Shown here in pieces: positions 9,762-18,597 of a DNA stretch of 64,000 nucleotides. The stretch covers positions 212,795 through 276,794 of the forward strand of contig DPKJ01000003.1 of NCBI GenBank assembly GCA_003542575.1, in the 5' to 3' direction. The stretch is from Rikenellaceae bacterium. Its GTDB lineage: Bacteria > Bacteroidota > Bacteroidia > Bacteroidales > UBA932. A program made the position numbers and the translations under genes. The notes under the pieces are model-generated. The model ran no database searches, was not told where the DNA came from, and saw only the letters and a program-made list of their open reading frames with translations. Positions within the stretch are counted from its first letter, which is position 1, and each line of letters begins with the position of its first letter.

Positions 9762-10976
9762 TTATTTCCAAGTGTTCCAAGATGGGGCAACAGCACCATA
9801 TCTTCTTATAACTGGAGGATTCATCACCTCAAAGTCTTCTGAGCTGTTGTTTGTGTCGAACAAAATAGCACGACCTCCATCAACAGTCTCTTTAACTTTT
9901 CTGGCAACACTCACGCTTAGGTAAGTTCCGCCAACGGTAGCGGCTCCTGCGTCAAGAACAGCAGGCATCCTCTTTAACTGCACCTGAGTAGCATTACCAA
10001 CAAGCTCAAGGGCATCAACAACATCCTCTATCGGAATTCTGTAGTGTCTTGTTGTTAATCCAACAGGAGTTACAAAATTTGCCGGGTTTATAGGTTCATT
10101 CGGGTAATAGATTACAAATGCTCCGCCAAATACTGTGGTCAGCCACTGTGGTGTAGGAGATGGCCAAAATGACATAACCATATTTATCGCCGGATTATCC
10201 TGAATAAGCGAAGTTGTGTTTACAAGAGTTTCAAACTCTGCGCTTAAAAGGTTAACAGGGGAGGTTGGGTTGAGGTTTGATTTTTGATGATCGTCTGCCA
10301 TCTGGGCAATTATTATTGATTCACCCGGATTTAGCGGATAATCTTTATCATTAGGAACACTCCATATCTGAAGAGCATATACAAACAATGAAGGATCTTC
10401 TGTAGCCGGCCAAACTGGTTTGTTAGCAGTAGCTGTCATCGGAGCAATCATTGCTATTGAGAGATTTCTGACATTCTGAACTGTTTCACTATTATTGTAA
10501 ATCTCGTAGAACTGGTCTCTGAAATATGAGCCTCCGGTAGGAGTTCTTGATCCGCAGTAATATACCTCCTTGAAAACAAGTGCTCCGGATTTGGATGCAC
10601 CAACATTAACAGTTATTTGCTTATTGTTGGTAACAATATCTACGTTTACAACGTTTCCGCTGTAGTTGTATGTAAATCCGTCTTGTGATTTTTCAGAAGT
10701 TACAGTAATTGTGTAAATACCCGGAATAATGTCGGGAATCGTTACAGTACCGTTTGGATTCATTGTGGTATTAACCTCATACCTCTCGCTATAGTTAATC
10801 ATTTTAACATTCAGCGCATCAGGCATAGGTGCCGATCCAAGGTTGAGAGAGACACTCACAACAGCATTCAGTGACTCAACCTCTCCGATTTTGGATACGT
10901 CGCTGAATTGCTGGCATGAGACTGCCGAAAACATAGCCAAAACCGCTATCAATATTATTTTATATCTGTTTTTCAT
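9762..10976 (-). CDS. DUF4876 family lipoprotein, operon 1
   Basis: About 404 residues. The lipobox AVSC follows a start MKNRYKIIL; an ATG three codons upstream at 10985 is an alternative. An N-terminal Ig-like domain (residues about 30-120) of the kind seen in carboxypeptidase regulatory folds is followed by a region like lamin-tail domains (KEVYYCG..., QFYEIYNNS) and a C-terminal segment with IPIEDVVDALELV. It ends in FDTNNSSEDFEV, which matches the end of the second copy (MDTNNSLNDFYV). It sits directly after the TonB-dependent receptor gene, the position SusD occupies in SusCD pairs, so a surface ligand-capture role is a reasonable guess. No biochemical function is known to me. Confidence 0.8.
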   Translation of the reverse strand: MKNRYKIILIAVLAMFSAVSCQQFSDVSKIGEVESLNAVVSVSLNLGSAPMPDALNVKMINYSERYEVNTTMNPNGTVTIPDIIPGIYTITVTSEKSQDGFTYNYSGNVVNVDIVTNNKQITVNVGASKSGALVFKEVYYCGSRTPTGGSYFRDQFYEIYNNSETVQNVRNLSIAMIAPMTATANKPVWPATEDPSLFVYALQIWSVPNDKDYPLNPGESIIIAQMADDHQKSNLNPTSPVNLLSAEFETLVNTTSLIQDNPAINMVMSFWPSPTPQWLTTVFGGAFVIYYPNEPINPANFVTPVGLTTRHYRIPIEDVVDALELVGNATQVQLKRMPAVLDAGAATVGGTYLSVSVARKVKETVDGGRAILFDTNNSSEDFEVMNPPVIRRYGAVAPSWNTWK

Positions 10977-10992
10977 ATCTGACATTTTTTAG

Positions 10993-13854
10993 CTATTTAA
11001 TGGTTAATGCCAATTCAAATCCGAAGAACATAGGTATTCCCAACCGTGTAAATGAACCGGGAGTTCTCTTGCTTTCGTAAAGAGGACGACGATTAAACAT
11101 ATTGTTCGCATAAAACGAGGCTTTAAGGTTATCGCCAATCTCTTTGGTAAGGTTAAAATTGAACAGAAGTGTTGGAAAATATGATTCTACAATTCTTCTT
11201 GTAGAGCTTCTGCTTGTAAACATATATGAGTATTCGGGATCATCTTTCAATGATGGGTTAAATGGCTTAACCTGCCCGTCCAATCTTGATATAAAGGCTA
11301 CGAACATTGTGTCATTATCATACCTTGTCCATGTTTTGTTTACCCAGTTTGCCTGAACAGTTGCTGTTAGCACAAATCCTATTGATGGGATATTGTGAGT
11401 TACCCTTAATGTGGTTACAAAACGTTCTCTCTCATCACGCTGATAAGGGTCATAAATTGCAATATTCTTCTCAAGGCTGTTAAGATTTCTGTTGGTACCA
11501 AAGACAAGCCCTTGGTTCCACTCTGAACTTCTCATATAGGCCCCGTTTAAAACAAATGAAGTTCTAATAGCGTCGAACCTTCCGAAATCGAAGTCAAACT
11601 CAACTCCTCTGTTGTGAGCCCTAATGTTATTCATTGGGGTGGCATAGCTTACGAAAATGTTGCTAGATGTCTTCTCTTTAAGAGCAGGAATCGATCCCGG
11701 GTTGGCCTGACCAACTTCATACTCAATATAGTTAACAAGTCTGAAGTTATCTACTGCACTTCCAAGGTTATATCCATCAATCAGATCTTCATTATAAGCT
11801 GTTACTGAGAATCTCATTTTATTGATTCTAAAATCAAAGCCTATCTCACTTTTTGTATTTGTTGCTATCTTAAGATTCTTGTTACTTGTATCAAAAACTC
11901 TTGTTGTTGAGAGCAAAAGCTGCTCTGCCTGAGGTACCGAACTACTGTTAAGAGTGTTAAAATGCACAAAGTCAAAGTATGCATTTTCAGGATACAGATA
12001 AATTGTAGAAGGGGCTTTGGCGTTTTTACCATATCCTCCTCTTATCCACAGTGCTCCAGGCAGCAACTCAAATGAGGCATTAAACCTTGGAGTTACCTTG
12101 CTCTTTCCCTGAATATTATCATACCTGATACCCGCCTGAGCAGTGAGGTCTCTCTCACCAATATTCCAGGTAAGATTTTCTTCAGCATAGGCAGAAAGTT
12201 GGTTAATAAAAGGAATATCAGAGTATTTCCGTGGTCTTGGAGAAGAGTTTTCTGCAGATAGTACTCTATATGGAGGGTTAGTCAGGTCATATATTTTACC
12301 ATCTCCAAGATTACCATCAGTTTTAAAATCTGCACCAATAATTATCCTGTTTGTAATGTTACCCGATCTTTTTGAGAAGGTGGCATTGACCTTTGCAAAT
12401 ACGTTTACCTCTTTACCATAGATATCATATCTGCTGAAATATTCGTTTGGCAGATAGGTTGCATAGTATGTACTCTCACCCGGAGGGATATTGGTAAGCT
12501 CCCTTCCATTAATATCATAAACCTTTTGACCCGGTCTGTTGCTAAGAACCGCACCATCTGTATTGGACATTGAGTATGCTGAGAAAGCATTCCCCAAAAG
12601 CTGCTGAGTGAAGGAGTGTTTGTCGCGATAGCTTCCTGAAACGGTATATTTAATATTGTTAAGCCAACCTTTATTGATATTCCATGTTCCATTTGTATTA
12701 AGCCTAATACCCATATCTTTTGCACCTGATTCAAGCTGACTTCTTTCGTCATCGGGATTTCTCTCTCTGGTATCTTTACCCAAAGAGAAGTCAAATGAGG
12801 TGTTGGTTGATAAGTTTTTAAAAATATTCGAATAGAGCACTTTAGCTGTTACTCTTTGATAATAATTGTAAGATTCTGTCTGATCTGCAGTACTATAAGC
12901 ATAGTCTCCGCTTATATTCAGATACCCTCTCTTTTCTCCAAGGCTCAATCCTCTGCTTACAGAGGCTTGATTTATAAAAGGGTCTGTTTTAAATCTTACC
13001 ATCAATGGCTCACGACCGGCCTTTGATCTTACTATAACGGCACCCGAAGTAAGGTCTCCATATTCTACCGAAGGAATACCTCTGATAACCTCAACAGATT
13101 CAATATTGTCTGTGGAGATTGAGCGGATATCAATTCCGGAAGCAGGAGAAGATCCTCCTCCAACAGCTCCGGCTGAACCGGTGATTGCAGGTGAAAGAGT
13201 TTGCAGGTTAGCATTATTTGATATTGGAGCTCCGTCAACATAAATTGCAGTACCCATACTGTTCATATTGGTAGCAGAACCTCCAAGACTCCTGATTGTA
13301 AATGTCTTGGCAGTTGAAAGACTTGGATTCACAGTCACTCCTCCCGGTAAAAGCTGAAGTATATCAGAAAGGGAGCTTGTCTGAAGGTGGTCCATTGCCT
13401 GCCTTGAGATATTCGAAGCAGTTGCCTGCCCCGCTTTGCTCTCGGTAGCAACAACGGTTACTTCGTTAAGACGGAATGAGCTGTTGCGCATTCTTAGTCT
13501 GAGCTCTGTAACCCTGCCCGCAATCAGGTTAAGAGTTGTGTCAATTGATTCCATTCCCAGGAAGTGAATCTTTAATTCAATTCTTCCCGGAGACAGTCTA
13601 TCAAATGTAAATTCTCCTCTGGAGTTGGTCGCTGACATGGAACCTTGAGGAAGAATTTGAATTGATGCAAACTCGACCGGAACATTTTCTGTCCCGAATT
13701 CAAGAACGACACCTTTTAGCGTAGCATAATTACCTTGAGAAGAGGTCTGTGCAGAGAGATCTGCACTCAACCCCACAGCAAGAAACAACGCTATCGCAGA
13801 CAGAATCAGTGCCTTTGCACCTCCGCCCGAAATCTGGATTTTGTCTCTCTTCAT
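10993..13854 (-). CDS. TonB-dependent receptor with carboxypeptidase-regulatory-like N-terminal domain, operon 1
   Basis: 953 residues. A signal peptide (to about residue 36, DLSAQ) is followed by a CarboxypepD_reg-like beta domain (residues about 40-130), a plug domain (DILQLLPGG, then VEVIRGIPSVEYGDLTSG near 255-275) and a long C-terminal barrel ending in an aliphatic/Lys terminus (ELALTIK). TonB-dependent receptors of this size import large ligands across the outer membrane using TonB/ExbBD energy. No SusD gene is nearby; the next genes are DUF4876 and DUF6850. It is a clear paralogue of the receptor at 30165 (shared RQA-DHLQ, LLPGG-TVNP and SVEYGD-TSG blocks). It lies 21 bp after the C25 copy C gene, so the two are probably co-transcribed. 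Confidence 0.92.
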   Translation of the reverse strand: MKRDKIQISGGGAKALILSAIALFLAVGLSADLSAQTSSQGNYATLKGVVLEFGTENVPVEFASIQILPQGSMSATNSRGEFTFDRLSPGRIELKIHFLGMESIDTTLNLIAGRVTELRLRMRNSSFRLNEVTVVATESKAGQATASNISRQAMDHLQTSSLSDILQLLPGGVTVNPSLSTAKTFTIRSLGGSATNMNSMGTAIYVDGAPISNNANLQTLSPAITGSAGAVGGGSSPASGIDIRSISTDNIESVEVIRGIPSVEYGDLTSGAVIVRSKAGREPLMVRFKTDPFINQASVSRGLSLGEKRGYLNISGDYAYSTADQTESYNYYQRVTAKVLYSNIFKNLSTNTSFDFSLGKDTRERNPDDERSQLESGAKDMGIRLNTNGTWNINKGWLNNIKYTVSGSYRDKHSFTQQLLGNAFSAYSMSNTDGAVLSNRPGQKVYDINGRELTNIPPGESTYYATYLPNEYFSRYDIYGKEVNVFAKVNATFSKRSGNITNRIIIGADFKTDGNLGDGKIYDLTNPPYRVLSAENSSPRPRKYSDIPFINQLSAYAEENLTWNIGERDLTAQAGIRYDNIQGKSKVTPRFNASFELLPGALWIRGGYGKNAKAPSTIYLYPENAYFDFVHFNTLNSSSVPQAEQLLLSTTRVFDTSNKNLKIATNTKSEIGFDFRINKMRFSVTAYNEDLIDGYNLGSAVDNFRLVNYIEYEVGQANPGSIPALKEKTSSNIFVSYATPMNNIRAHNRGVEFDFDFGRFDAIRTSFVLNGAYMRSSEWNQGLVFGTNRNLNSLEKNIAIYDPYQRDERERFVTTLRVTHNIPSIGFVLTATVQANWVNKTWTRYDNDTMFVAFISRLDGQVKPFNPSLKDDPEYSYMFTSRSSTRRIVESYFPTLLFNFNLTKEIGDNLKASFYANNMFNRRPLYESKRTPGSFTRLGIPMFFGFELALTIK

Positions 13855-13875
13855 AGTTTATTAAAGTTAGTTGGG

Positions 13876-16029
13876 TTAGTCTTGTAATCTGTTTATGGTT
13901 CGTATTATTTCATTTTTTACTTTTAAATCCTTTTCAATTTTAAGTTGTTCATTAAGGGCCTTCACAATCTCGTACTTCTTTGATGAGTTTGTATACCATG
14001 CAAATGCTTCGGCAAGTGTTTCCCTTAACTCGTTATCATCTGACTCCTTAAGGAATTTGAACAATGTATCCAGATATGCTACATTATTAAGGTTTCTTAA
14101 CGCAGTTATCGTAAATCTCTTACTTCTGGCAGCTACCGAAGGATCCATTAATTGTGACATCTCTTTTTCTGTTCTTCCCAAAGAGTATTCAAGCATTTTT
14201 CTCTCCTGAGCCCTGTTCATGTACCACTGGTCTTTCCCATTATCAGCATATTTTGCAAATGCAGCCAGAGCCTCCTCTTTACCGAATGACTCACATCCTG
14301 ATTTCAACTGAAACTCTACCCTTTTTGAGGTCCCTGGAGCATATCTGATCTTAAATATATCATCTAACAATTCCGGAGATAGATTTGTTGAAGCCTCCTT
14401 GGCGCTCATTCTCCTGATTAATTCGTAATTATCATACAGGCCGGCTTTTAAGGATTTCACCACATTGGCGTTAAATCTTTTATTAATCAGGTAAAAGGCC
14501 TGCATTCTTACAACCGGACTTGCGTCGTTTGTCTGAATCTGCAACATTTCGTCAGAAGAGATTTTACCCATTCCGTAAAGCATCTTCATGGACAACGCTT
14601 TCATTTCGGGTATTGTGCTGTTAATGTTTTTCCGCCAGTATTTCTCGTTGGTTTTTCCGTTTACAATCATTTCGTTAATGTCAGATGTCTCCTTTCGTGA
14701 AGAGGTGTATCTGTAGGTTGGGTCTCCAATAAGATGAGATTCAAGAGTCATTTGACCTTTAGACCAGTTACCTACACTTACTCCAAAGTCAAGTATTCCA
14801 ACCAGTTGATTTGTCCATGTATCCTGAAGTGTATTTACCGAATTAGCCTTTACAACCATAGTCTTTCCCTCACCAAAGATGTAGTGACCGCTGATGTAAT
14901 CATCAAGGTGGAACGATCCGTTAAAACAGGCATCAAAAATAATTACCCTTGCTCCGGGTTTGTATCCGTATAAATCGGGAATTAAAATACCCATCGAGGC
15001 ATCATCAATACTGTCTTTAGTTATATATTCAGGATTAAAGGCATTCTCTACCCACGATTCAGGAACATTATAATTATCTATGTAATATTGTTTTGATGCA
15101 GTAGTATCGTCAGCTCCTCTTATTTTGCTTCGGAAAAATTTCTTTGTCATATCAATCCACCGGTTTGGCATATTGGTAAGTGACGATCCATTAAGAATTT
15201 GTTCGTCTTCAGAGCCGTGATGGTGTAAAATTGCAAGGTCAAGGTCTTCTCTTGAAAGTTCAGACATTAGTCTGAATTTGATAAAGTCATCAAAGGTAAA
15301 GTCAATAAATGTAAGAGTTCCCTTACCATCTTTGAAGACTTTAAACTGTTCTGTAAGTGAAAGCCTTTCATCAGCTCTGGATACCATACAATTTGAGTTA
15401 TACCCGTGTCCCGCAAAATATGTGAGTGATTTAATCTCTCTTTTTTGTTGCTTCTCTTTGGCAGCCTTATTGAGAAATTCGCTGATTAAAGTGTATTTGT
15501 CTTTACCGGGTACTTTCGGGGGTTTTATCCTGGCACTGTAAATATCACACTCTATTCTGTGAGGACTGTCAGCAGCAAGATTGTAATAGAAGTAGTTGGT
15601 ATATGTCGAATCTCTTTTAATATATTCAAATTTAAGATCGAAATCATCGTAAAATCTGTCCGAGGGCACAGAAGACCGCTCCCAGGCTCTGCGCTGATCC
15701 ATCTTAAAAGCAGTTGTAAGGTGCTGGGCGTTCCTGATCATAGGGACCGGGATATCACCAATTAAAACTGCTCCTTCGATATTACTCTCTTTATATAATT
15801 TGTATAGGTTCGTTCTGATTGAATCCGGAATTCCCCATTTATCAATTAATAAAATAGGGTTCAATCCGTCTGCTTTAACAGACTGCATATAATTTTCAAT
15901 GGAATTTTTGCAATTGTCCCAGGTCACAGGGTCCACTACAATTGCCACGCCTCTTTCAGCAGGTTTTGCATTAAGCTCACCTGTAAAAAATGTCATGAAG
16001 GTTATTAGGAAAAATGATAAAACTTTCAT
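13876..16029 (-). CDS. C25 (gingipain-like) cysteine peptidase with C-terminal HEAT repeats, copy C, first gene of operon 1
   Basis: 717 residues. Signal peptide to about residue 21, SDRFYDDFD block near 123, likely catalytic His271 in HHHG and Cys368 in IFDACFN, ESHLIGDPTYRY at the end of the peptidase domain, then HEAT-like repeats to the C-terminus. The stretch between the putative catalytic His and Cys is about 100 residues, longer than I expect in gingipains. It heads the operon, with about 100 bp upstream to the next gene and no clear promoter box. The three C25 copies differ most in that insert and in the HEAT region, which may set substrate choice. Activity is inferred only from the His/Cys pair. 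Confidence 0.85.
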   Translation of the reverse strand: MKVLSFFLITFMTFFTGELNAKPAERGVAIVVDPVTWDNCKNSIENYMQSVKADGLNPILLIDKWGIPDSIRTNLYKLYKESNIEGAVLIGDIPVPMIRNAQHLTTAFKMDQRRAWERSSVPSDRFYDDFDLKFEYIKRDSTYTNYFYYNLAADSPHRIECDIYSARIKPPKVPGKDKYTLISEFLNKAAKEKQQKREIKSLTYFAGHGYNSNCMVSRADERLSLTEQFKVFKDGKGTLTFIDFTFDDFIKFRLMSELSREDLDLAILHHHGSEDEQILNGSSLTNMPNRWIDMTKKFFRSKIRGADDTTASKQYYIDNYNVPESWVENAFNPEYITKDSIDDASMGILIPDLYGYKPGARVIIFDACFNGSFHLDDYISGHYIFGEGKTMVVKANSVNTLQDTWTNQLVGILDFGVSVGNWSKGQMTLESHLIGDPTYRYTSSRKETSDINEMIVNGKTNEKYWRKNINSTIPEMKALSMKMLYGMGKISSDEMLQIQTNDASPVVRMQAFYLINKRFNANVVKSLKAGLYDNYELIRRMSAKEASTNLSPELLDDIFKIRYAPGTSKRVEFQLKSGCESFGKEEALAAFAKYADNGKDQWYMNRAQERKMLEYSLGRTEKEMSQLMDPSVAARSKRFTITALRNLNNVAYLDTLFKFLKESDDNELRETLAEAFAWYTNSSKKYEIVKALNEQLKIEKDLKVKNEIIRTINRLQD

Positions 16030-16131
16030 CGCAATATTTTATGTTATGTATATATAAGGTACATCTCCGCAACAGATAGAGTCACGAAAACACTCAACAG
16101 CCTTTGGGAGACACTACTCTCCCTCAACTGA

Positions 16132-16572
16132 TCATAAAATCAATTGGCGATTCATTTCGAATATGGGCACCAACGCCGATCGGAACAGTGCCTGATAATT
16201 TTTGATTCTTGGCCGCTGAATCATTGAGACTCCCAGACATATCGTACTTATCGGCTGCAGTATCTGATAGTCTGACTGTATAAAATCAAAGCTTGTGTGG
16301 AGTATATTCTGATCTGAATCCAGAAAAAAGTAAGATACTGCACAGCAGTCATCTCTTTTTGAGTCCTGGGCTTCAAGATGTGCCCCGCAGATACATTTGT
16401 GATCATGATGTTCGTGGTGCGGTTGAACAGTGCAGGAGCACTCTGTGTGAATACCAAAAATGGCAATTTGCGAGGCGTGATCGCAGTTACATGAGTATCT
16501 TCCCACCCCCATCATCGTTAAAAGATAGATAGAAACGGATACTGAAGATAGTATAAGAACAGGTATTCTCAC
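16132..16572 (-). CDS. Small Cys/His-rich exported or membrane protein
   Basis: 146 residues from a GTG start. An N-terminal hydrophobic segment (residues about 3-22) is followed by clustered Cys and His: CNC, CSC, a PHHEHHDHKCICGAH stretch and CC near residue 76. Such clusters suggest metal binding. It resembles small Bacteroidota proteins annotated as HYC_CC_PP-like, which often lie near metal-efflux genes, but none is present here. It lies 46 bp downstream of the DUF6599 gene on the same strand. I do not know its function. Confidence 0.6.
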   Translation of the reverse strand: MRIPVLILSSVSVSIYLLTMMGVGRYSCNCDHASQIAIFGIHTECSCTVQPHHEHHDHKCICGAHLEAQDSKRDDCCAVSYFFLDSDQNILHTSFDFIQSDYQILQPISTICLGVSMIQRPRIKNYQALFRSALVPIFEMNRQLIL

Positions 16573-16618
16573 AAATTGTTATAATTGGTAGATTTGCGAA
16601 TTTAATAAAAAATATTTA

Positions 16619-17377
16619 TTAAAATTCAAACAAAAGCCAATCATTTCCCTGCAAAATCAAGTCTGATGGCCGTAATAGGCTCTTTAAACGAGTAATAGAC
16701 TCTTCGTTTTTTGAGTAAAAAAATGCTTTTGAGATATGAGATTTTTCATCTTTAAGTGACCATATCTTATAATTTGTTAGATTTTTGAAATAATCTGTAA
16801 GCTCAGGTACAGCAGCCAATACAGCAAGCGGCCCTCTCATGAATTTTAACTTTCCTGATTTCTGTATAACAATTTCACTTAATTGCTCCGGAATGGTAAA
16901 TATTGCAGAAGTGTCAGCCTCTATCATGTAGTGTTTAACCAAATTAACGGCATCGTAATTTATCTCTTTTGATGGCTTTTCAAATACAACAGTATAATAG
17001 GTGTCTCCTGAAATTGTCTGGAGCTGCATAGTTGTGTGGCAATCATAAGTAAAAACAGTATCTGCAAAGAGAATTCCATAAGTATGAATCGAATATATCC
17101 CAAATGCATCTTCGGGAGACTCCATCTTATAAATCTCAACTGTGTACTCCTCACCTTTGTAAACTACATCAATGGCACGAAGGTTCTTAAACCCATATTC
17201 AAGGTAAAGCTCACTTCCGCCATTCATAAAACCGTAAAGTGCCTCTCCTTTGAAATGTCGCTCTCTCTTAACTGTTATCTGGTCATCTGTCACTTGTGCC
17301 TGTAAAATTGCTGCAGATAGTGAAAATGCAATGATTGGCAAAAGTACCTTCAGAATTGATCTGCTGAATAGCTTCAT
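16619..17377 (-). CDS. DUF6599 family exported protein
   Basis: 252 residues with a signal peptide ending ILQAQ (about residue 28). The central motif GEALYGFMNGGSELYLEYGF and the following EIYKMESPEDAFGIYS match the DUF6599 family, whose function is unknown to me. It lies 37 bp after the DUF362 gene. In other genomes these two families can be neighbours in possible electron-transfer or metal contexts (recollection, not checked). Confidence 0.7.
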   Translation of the reverse strand: MKLFSRSILKVLLPIIAFSLSAAILQAQVTDDQITVKRERHFKGEALYGFMNGGSELYLEYGFKNLRAIDVVYKGEEYTVEIYKMESPEDAFGIYSIHTYGILFADTVFTYDCHTTMQLQTISGDTYYTVVFEKPSKEINYDAVNLVKHYMIEADTSAIFTIPEQLSEIVIQKSGKLKFMRGPLAVLAAVPELTDYFKNLTNYKIWSLKDEKSHISKAFFYSKNEESITRLKSLLRPSDLILQGNDWLLFEF

Positions 17378-17414
17378 AATTGTAATAAATTTAAATCAGC
17401 TGTTATTTTTTGGC

Positions 17415-18566
17415 TCAGCTGTTAATTTCTATTAGTTCAATTTTATCTCTGTCTCCAATTCCAAGTTTGAGATCCTGGGCCAAATCGATAAACTTTGAAG
17501 CACTTTTCTTATCTTCTGTCTGAATGCCTTTTTCAATTCGTTTGGCTATAATTACATCGTGCCCTGTTCTGTCTACCGCCACAGGATCTGTACCAACTAT
17601 TAACATATTGTAGTTACATATAAACTGTGGCTTGGCTGATGGCCCGCCATCGAAACATCCTATAAGACCATCTGCAATATTGAGAACAACCTTATCCCGT
17701 ACAGGCGGAAAAGCACAAACAAAGGCACAGGTCTCGTGCCATATCTTATGAAGTCTGGATGTATTGGTTATGGTTCCGTATGCAAGGTTTTTTAATGCCA
17801 GAGTGGTTGTGGGGCCTGCATTCTTCAAGATCGGAATGTTAATTATCTTGGTAACCTGTTCGGTACAAATTTTTGTGAAATATGAGTATTTCCCGCCGTT
17901 TACCATATATGGTATGGTGTAGTCATCGTGGGTCCCTTCAAGGTCAGCATAGAAATATTGATTTTTATCAATTCTCTCTTCGCTGTAAAGTTTACCCTCA
18001 TTGTTGTAAAAACCACCTTTTTCATCCATGCACTCAGTTCCCGTAATTTTTATACCCGGGTAATTTTCAGAGGTATAACCGGTCTCGTGAAGCTGCATCT
18101 CTCTTCTGTCCCAGATGATAATATTTTTCCGGGGTATTCCCGACTCTTCAAGCTGTCTTATTACAGATTTAGTAACAGCATGTGAAGTTGTTAGAAGTTT
18201 ACCTGCAACAGGGTTTACCTTTAATCCGATAATATCTTTTGGCGAAACAAATTTTCTCCATGCCTTTTTCAGACTCTTTTCACCGGTCAGGGAGAGAATT
18301 GCTGTTTTAAGCATATTGTATGCAGCATCTTCCTGAGGTTTACCTTCAACAACTGAACCCGGATCAGTTACCTTTACGACCTTTCCCGGATACAAGCCCG
18401 GCATAGAGTCTTTTGTTCTGGGTATTTTAACTGCATCGGCTATATTTGTTTCGGGACCATCCTGAAGATTAAACAAAGGGCTAAGTTCTGAGGCCTTGAT
18501 AACAGGATTTAATGCAAAGCTCACGCCTCCGAGTGAGACGATTTTAAAAAAATCTCTTCTTTTCAT
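17415..18566 (-). CDS. DUF362 domain protein with twin-arginine-type signal
   Basis: 383 residues. The N-terminus MKRRDFFKIVSLGG fits a twin-arginine export signal (RRDFFK), implying export of a folded, possibly cofactor-bearing protein. The body is a DUF362 domain (segments DIIGLKVNPVAGK near 110, IPILKNAGPTTTLALKN near 243, GTDPVAVDRTGHD near 325). DUF362 is often found with ferredoxin domains, but no CxxCxxC cluster is seen here. It lies 31 bp after cysS and is probably in the same transcript. Enzymatic role unknown. Confidence 0.8.
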   Translation of the reverse strand: MKRRDFFKIVSLGGVSFALNPVIKASELSPLFNLQDGPETNIADAVKIPRTKDSMPGLYPGKVVKVTDPGSVVEGKPQEDAAYNMLKTAILSLTGEKSLKKAWRKFVSPKDIIGLKVNPVAGKLLTTSHAVTKSVIRQLEESGIPRKNIIIWDRREMQLHETGYTSENYPGIKITGTECMDEKGGFYNNEGKLYSEERIDKNQYFYADLEGTHDDYTIPYMVNGGKYSYFTKICTEQVTKIINIPILKNAGPTTTLALKNLAYGTITNTSRLHKIWHETCAFVCAFPPVRDKVVLNIADGLIGCFDGGPSAKPQFICNYNMLIVGTDPVAVDRTGHDVIIAKRIEKGIQTEDKKSASKFIDLAQDLKLGIGDRDKIELIEINS

Positions 18567-18597
18567 AAACCAGGTATTTAAAGTTTTTTAAATCTGC

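Noticed and set aside
9377..9811. Plus-strand 144-codon frame over the DUF6850 and DUF4876 genes
   Set aside because: Antisense to two supported genes; composition is that of a shadow frame and no family is recognisable.
12405..12794. Minus-strand 129-codon frame in another phase of the first receptor
   Set aside because: Overlaps the receptor barrel on the same strand in a different frame; no independent start context or domain.
16089..16125. GGGAGA-TCTCCC hairpin upstream of the first C25 gene as a terminator
   Set aside because: The 6-bp stem has no T-run on the minus strand, so it would be a poor terminator; the upstream gene may be co-transcribed with the operon.
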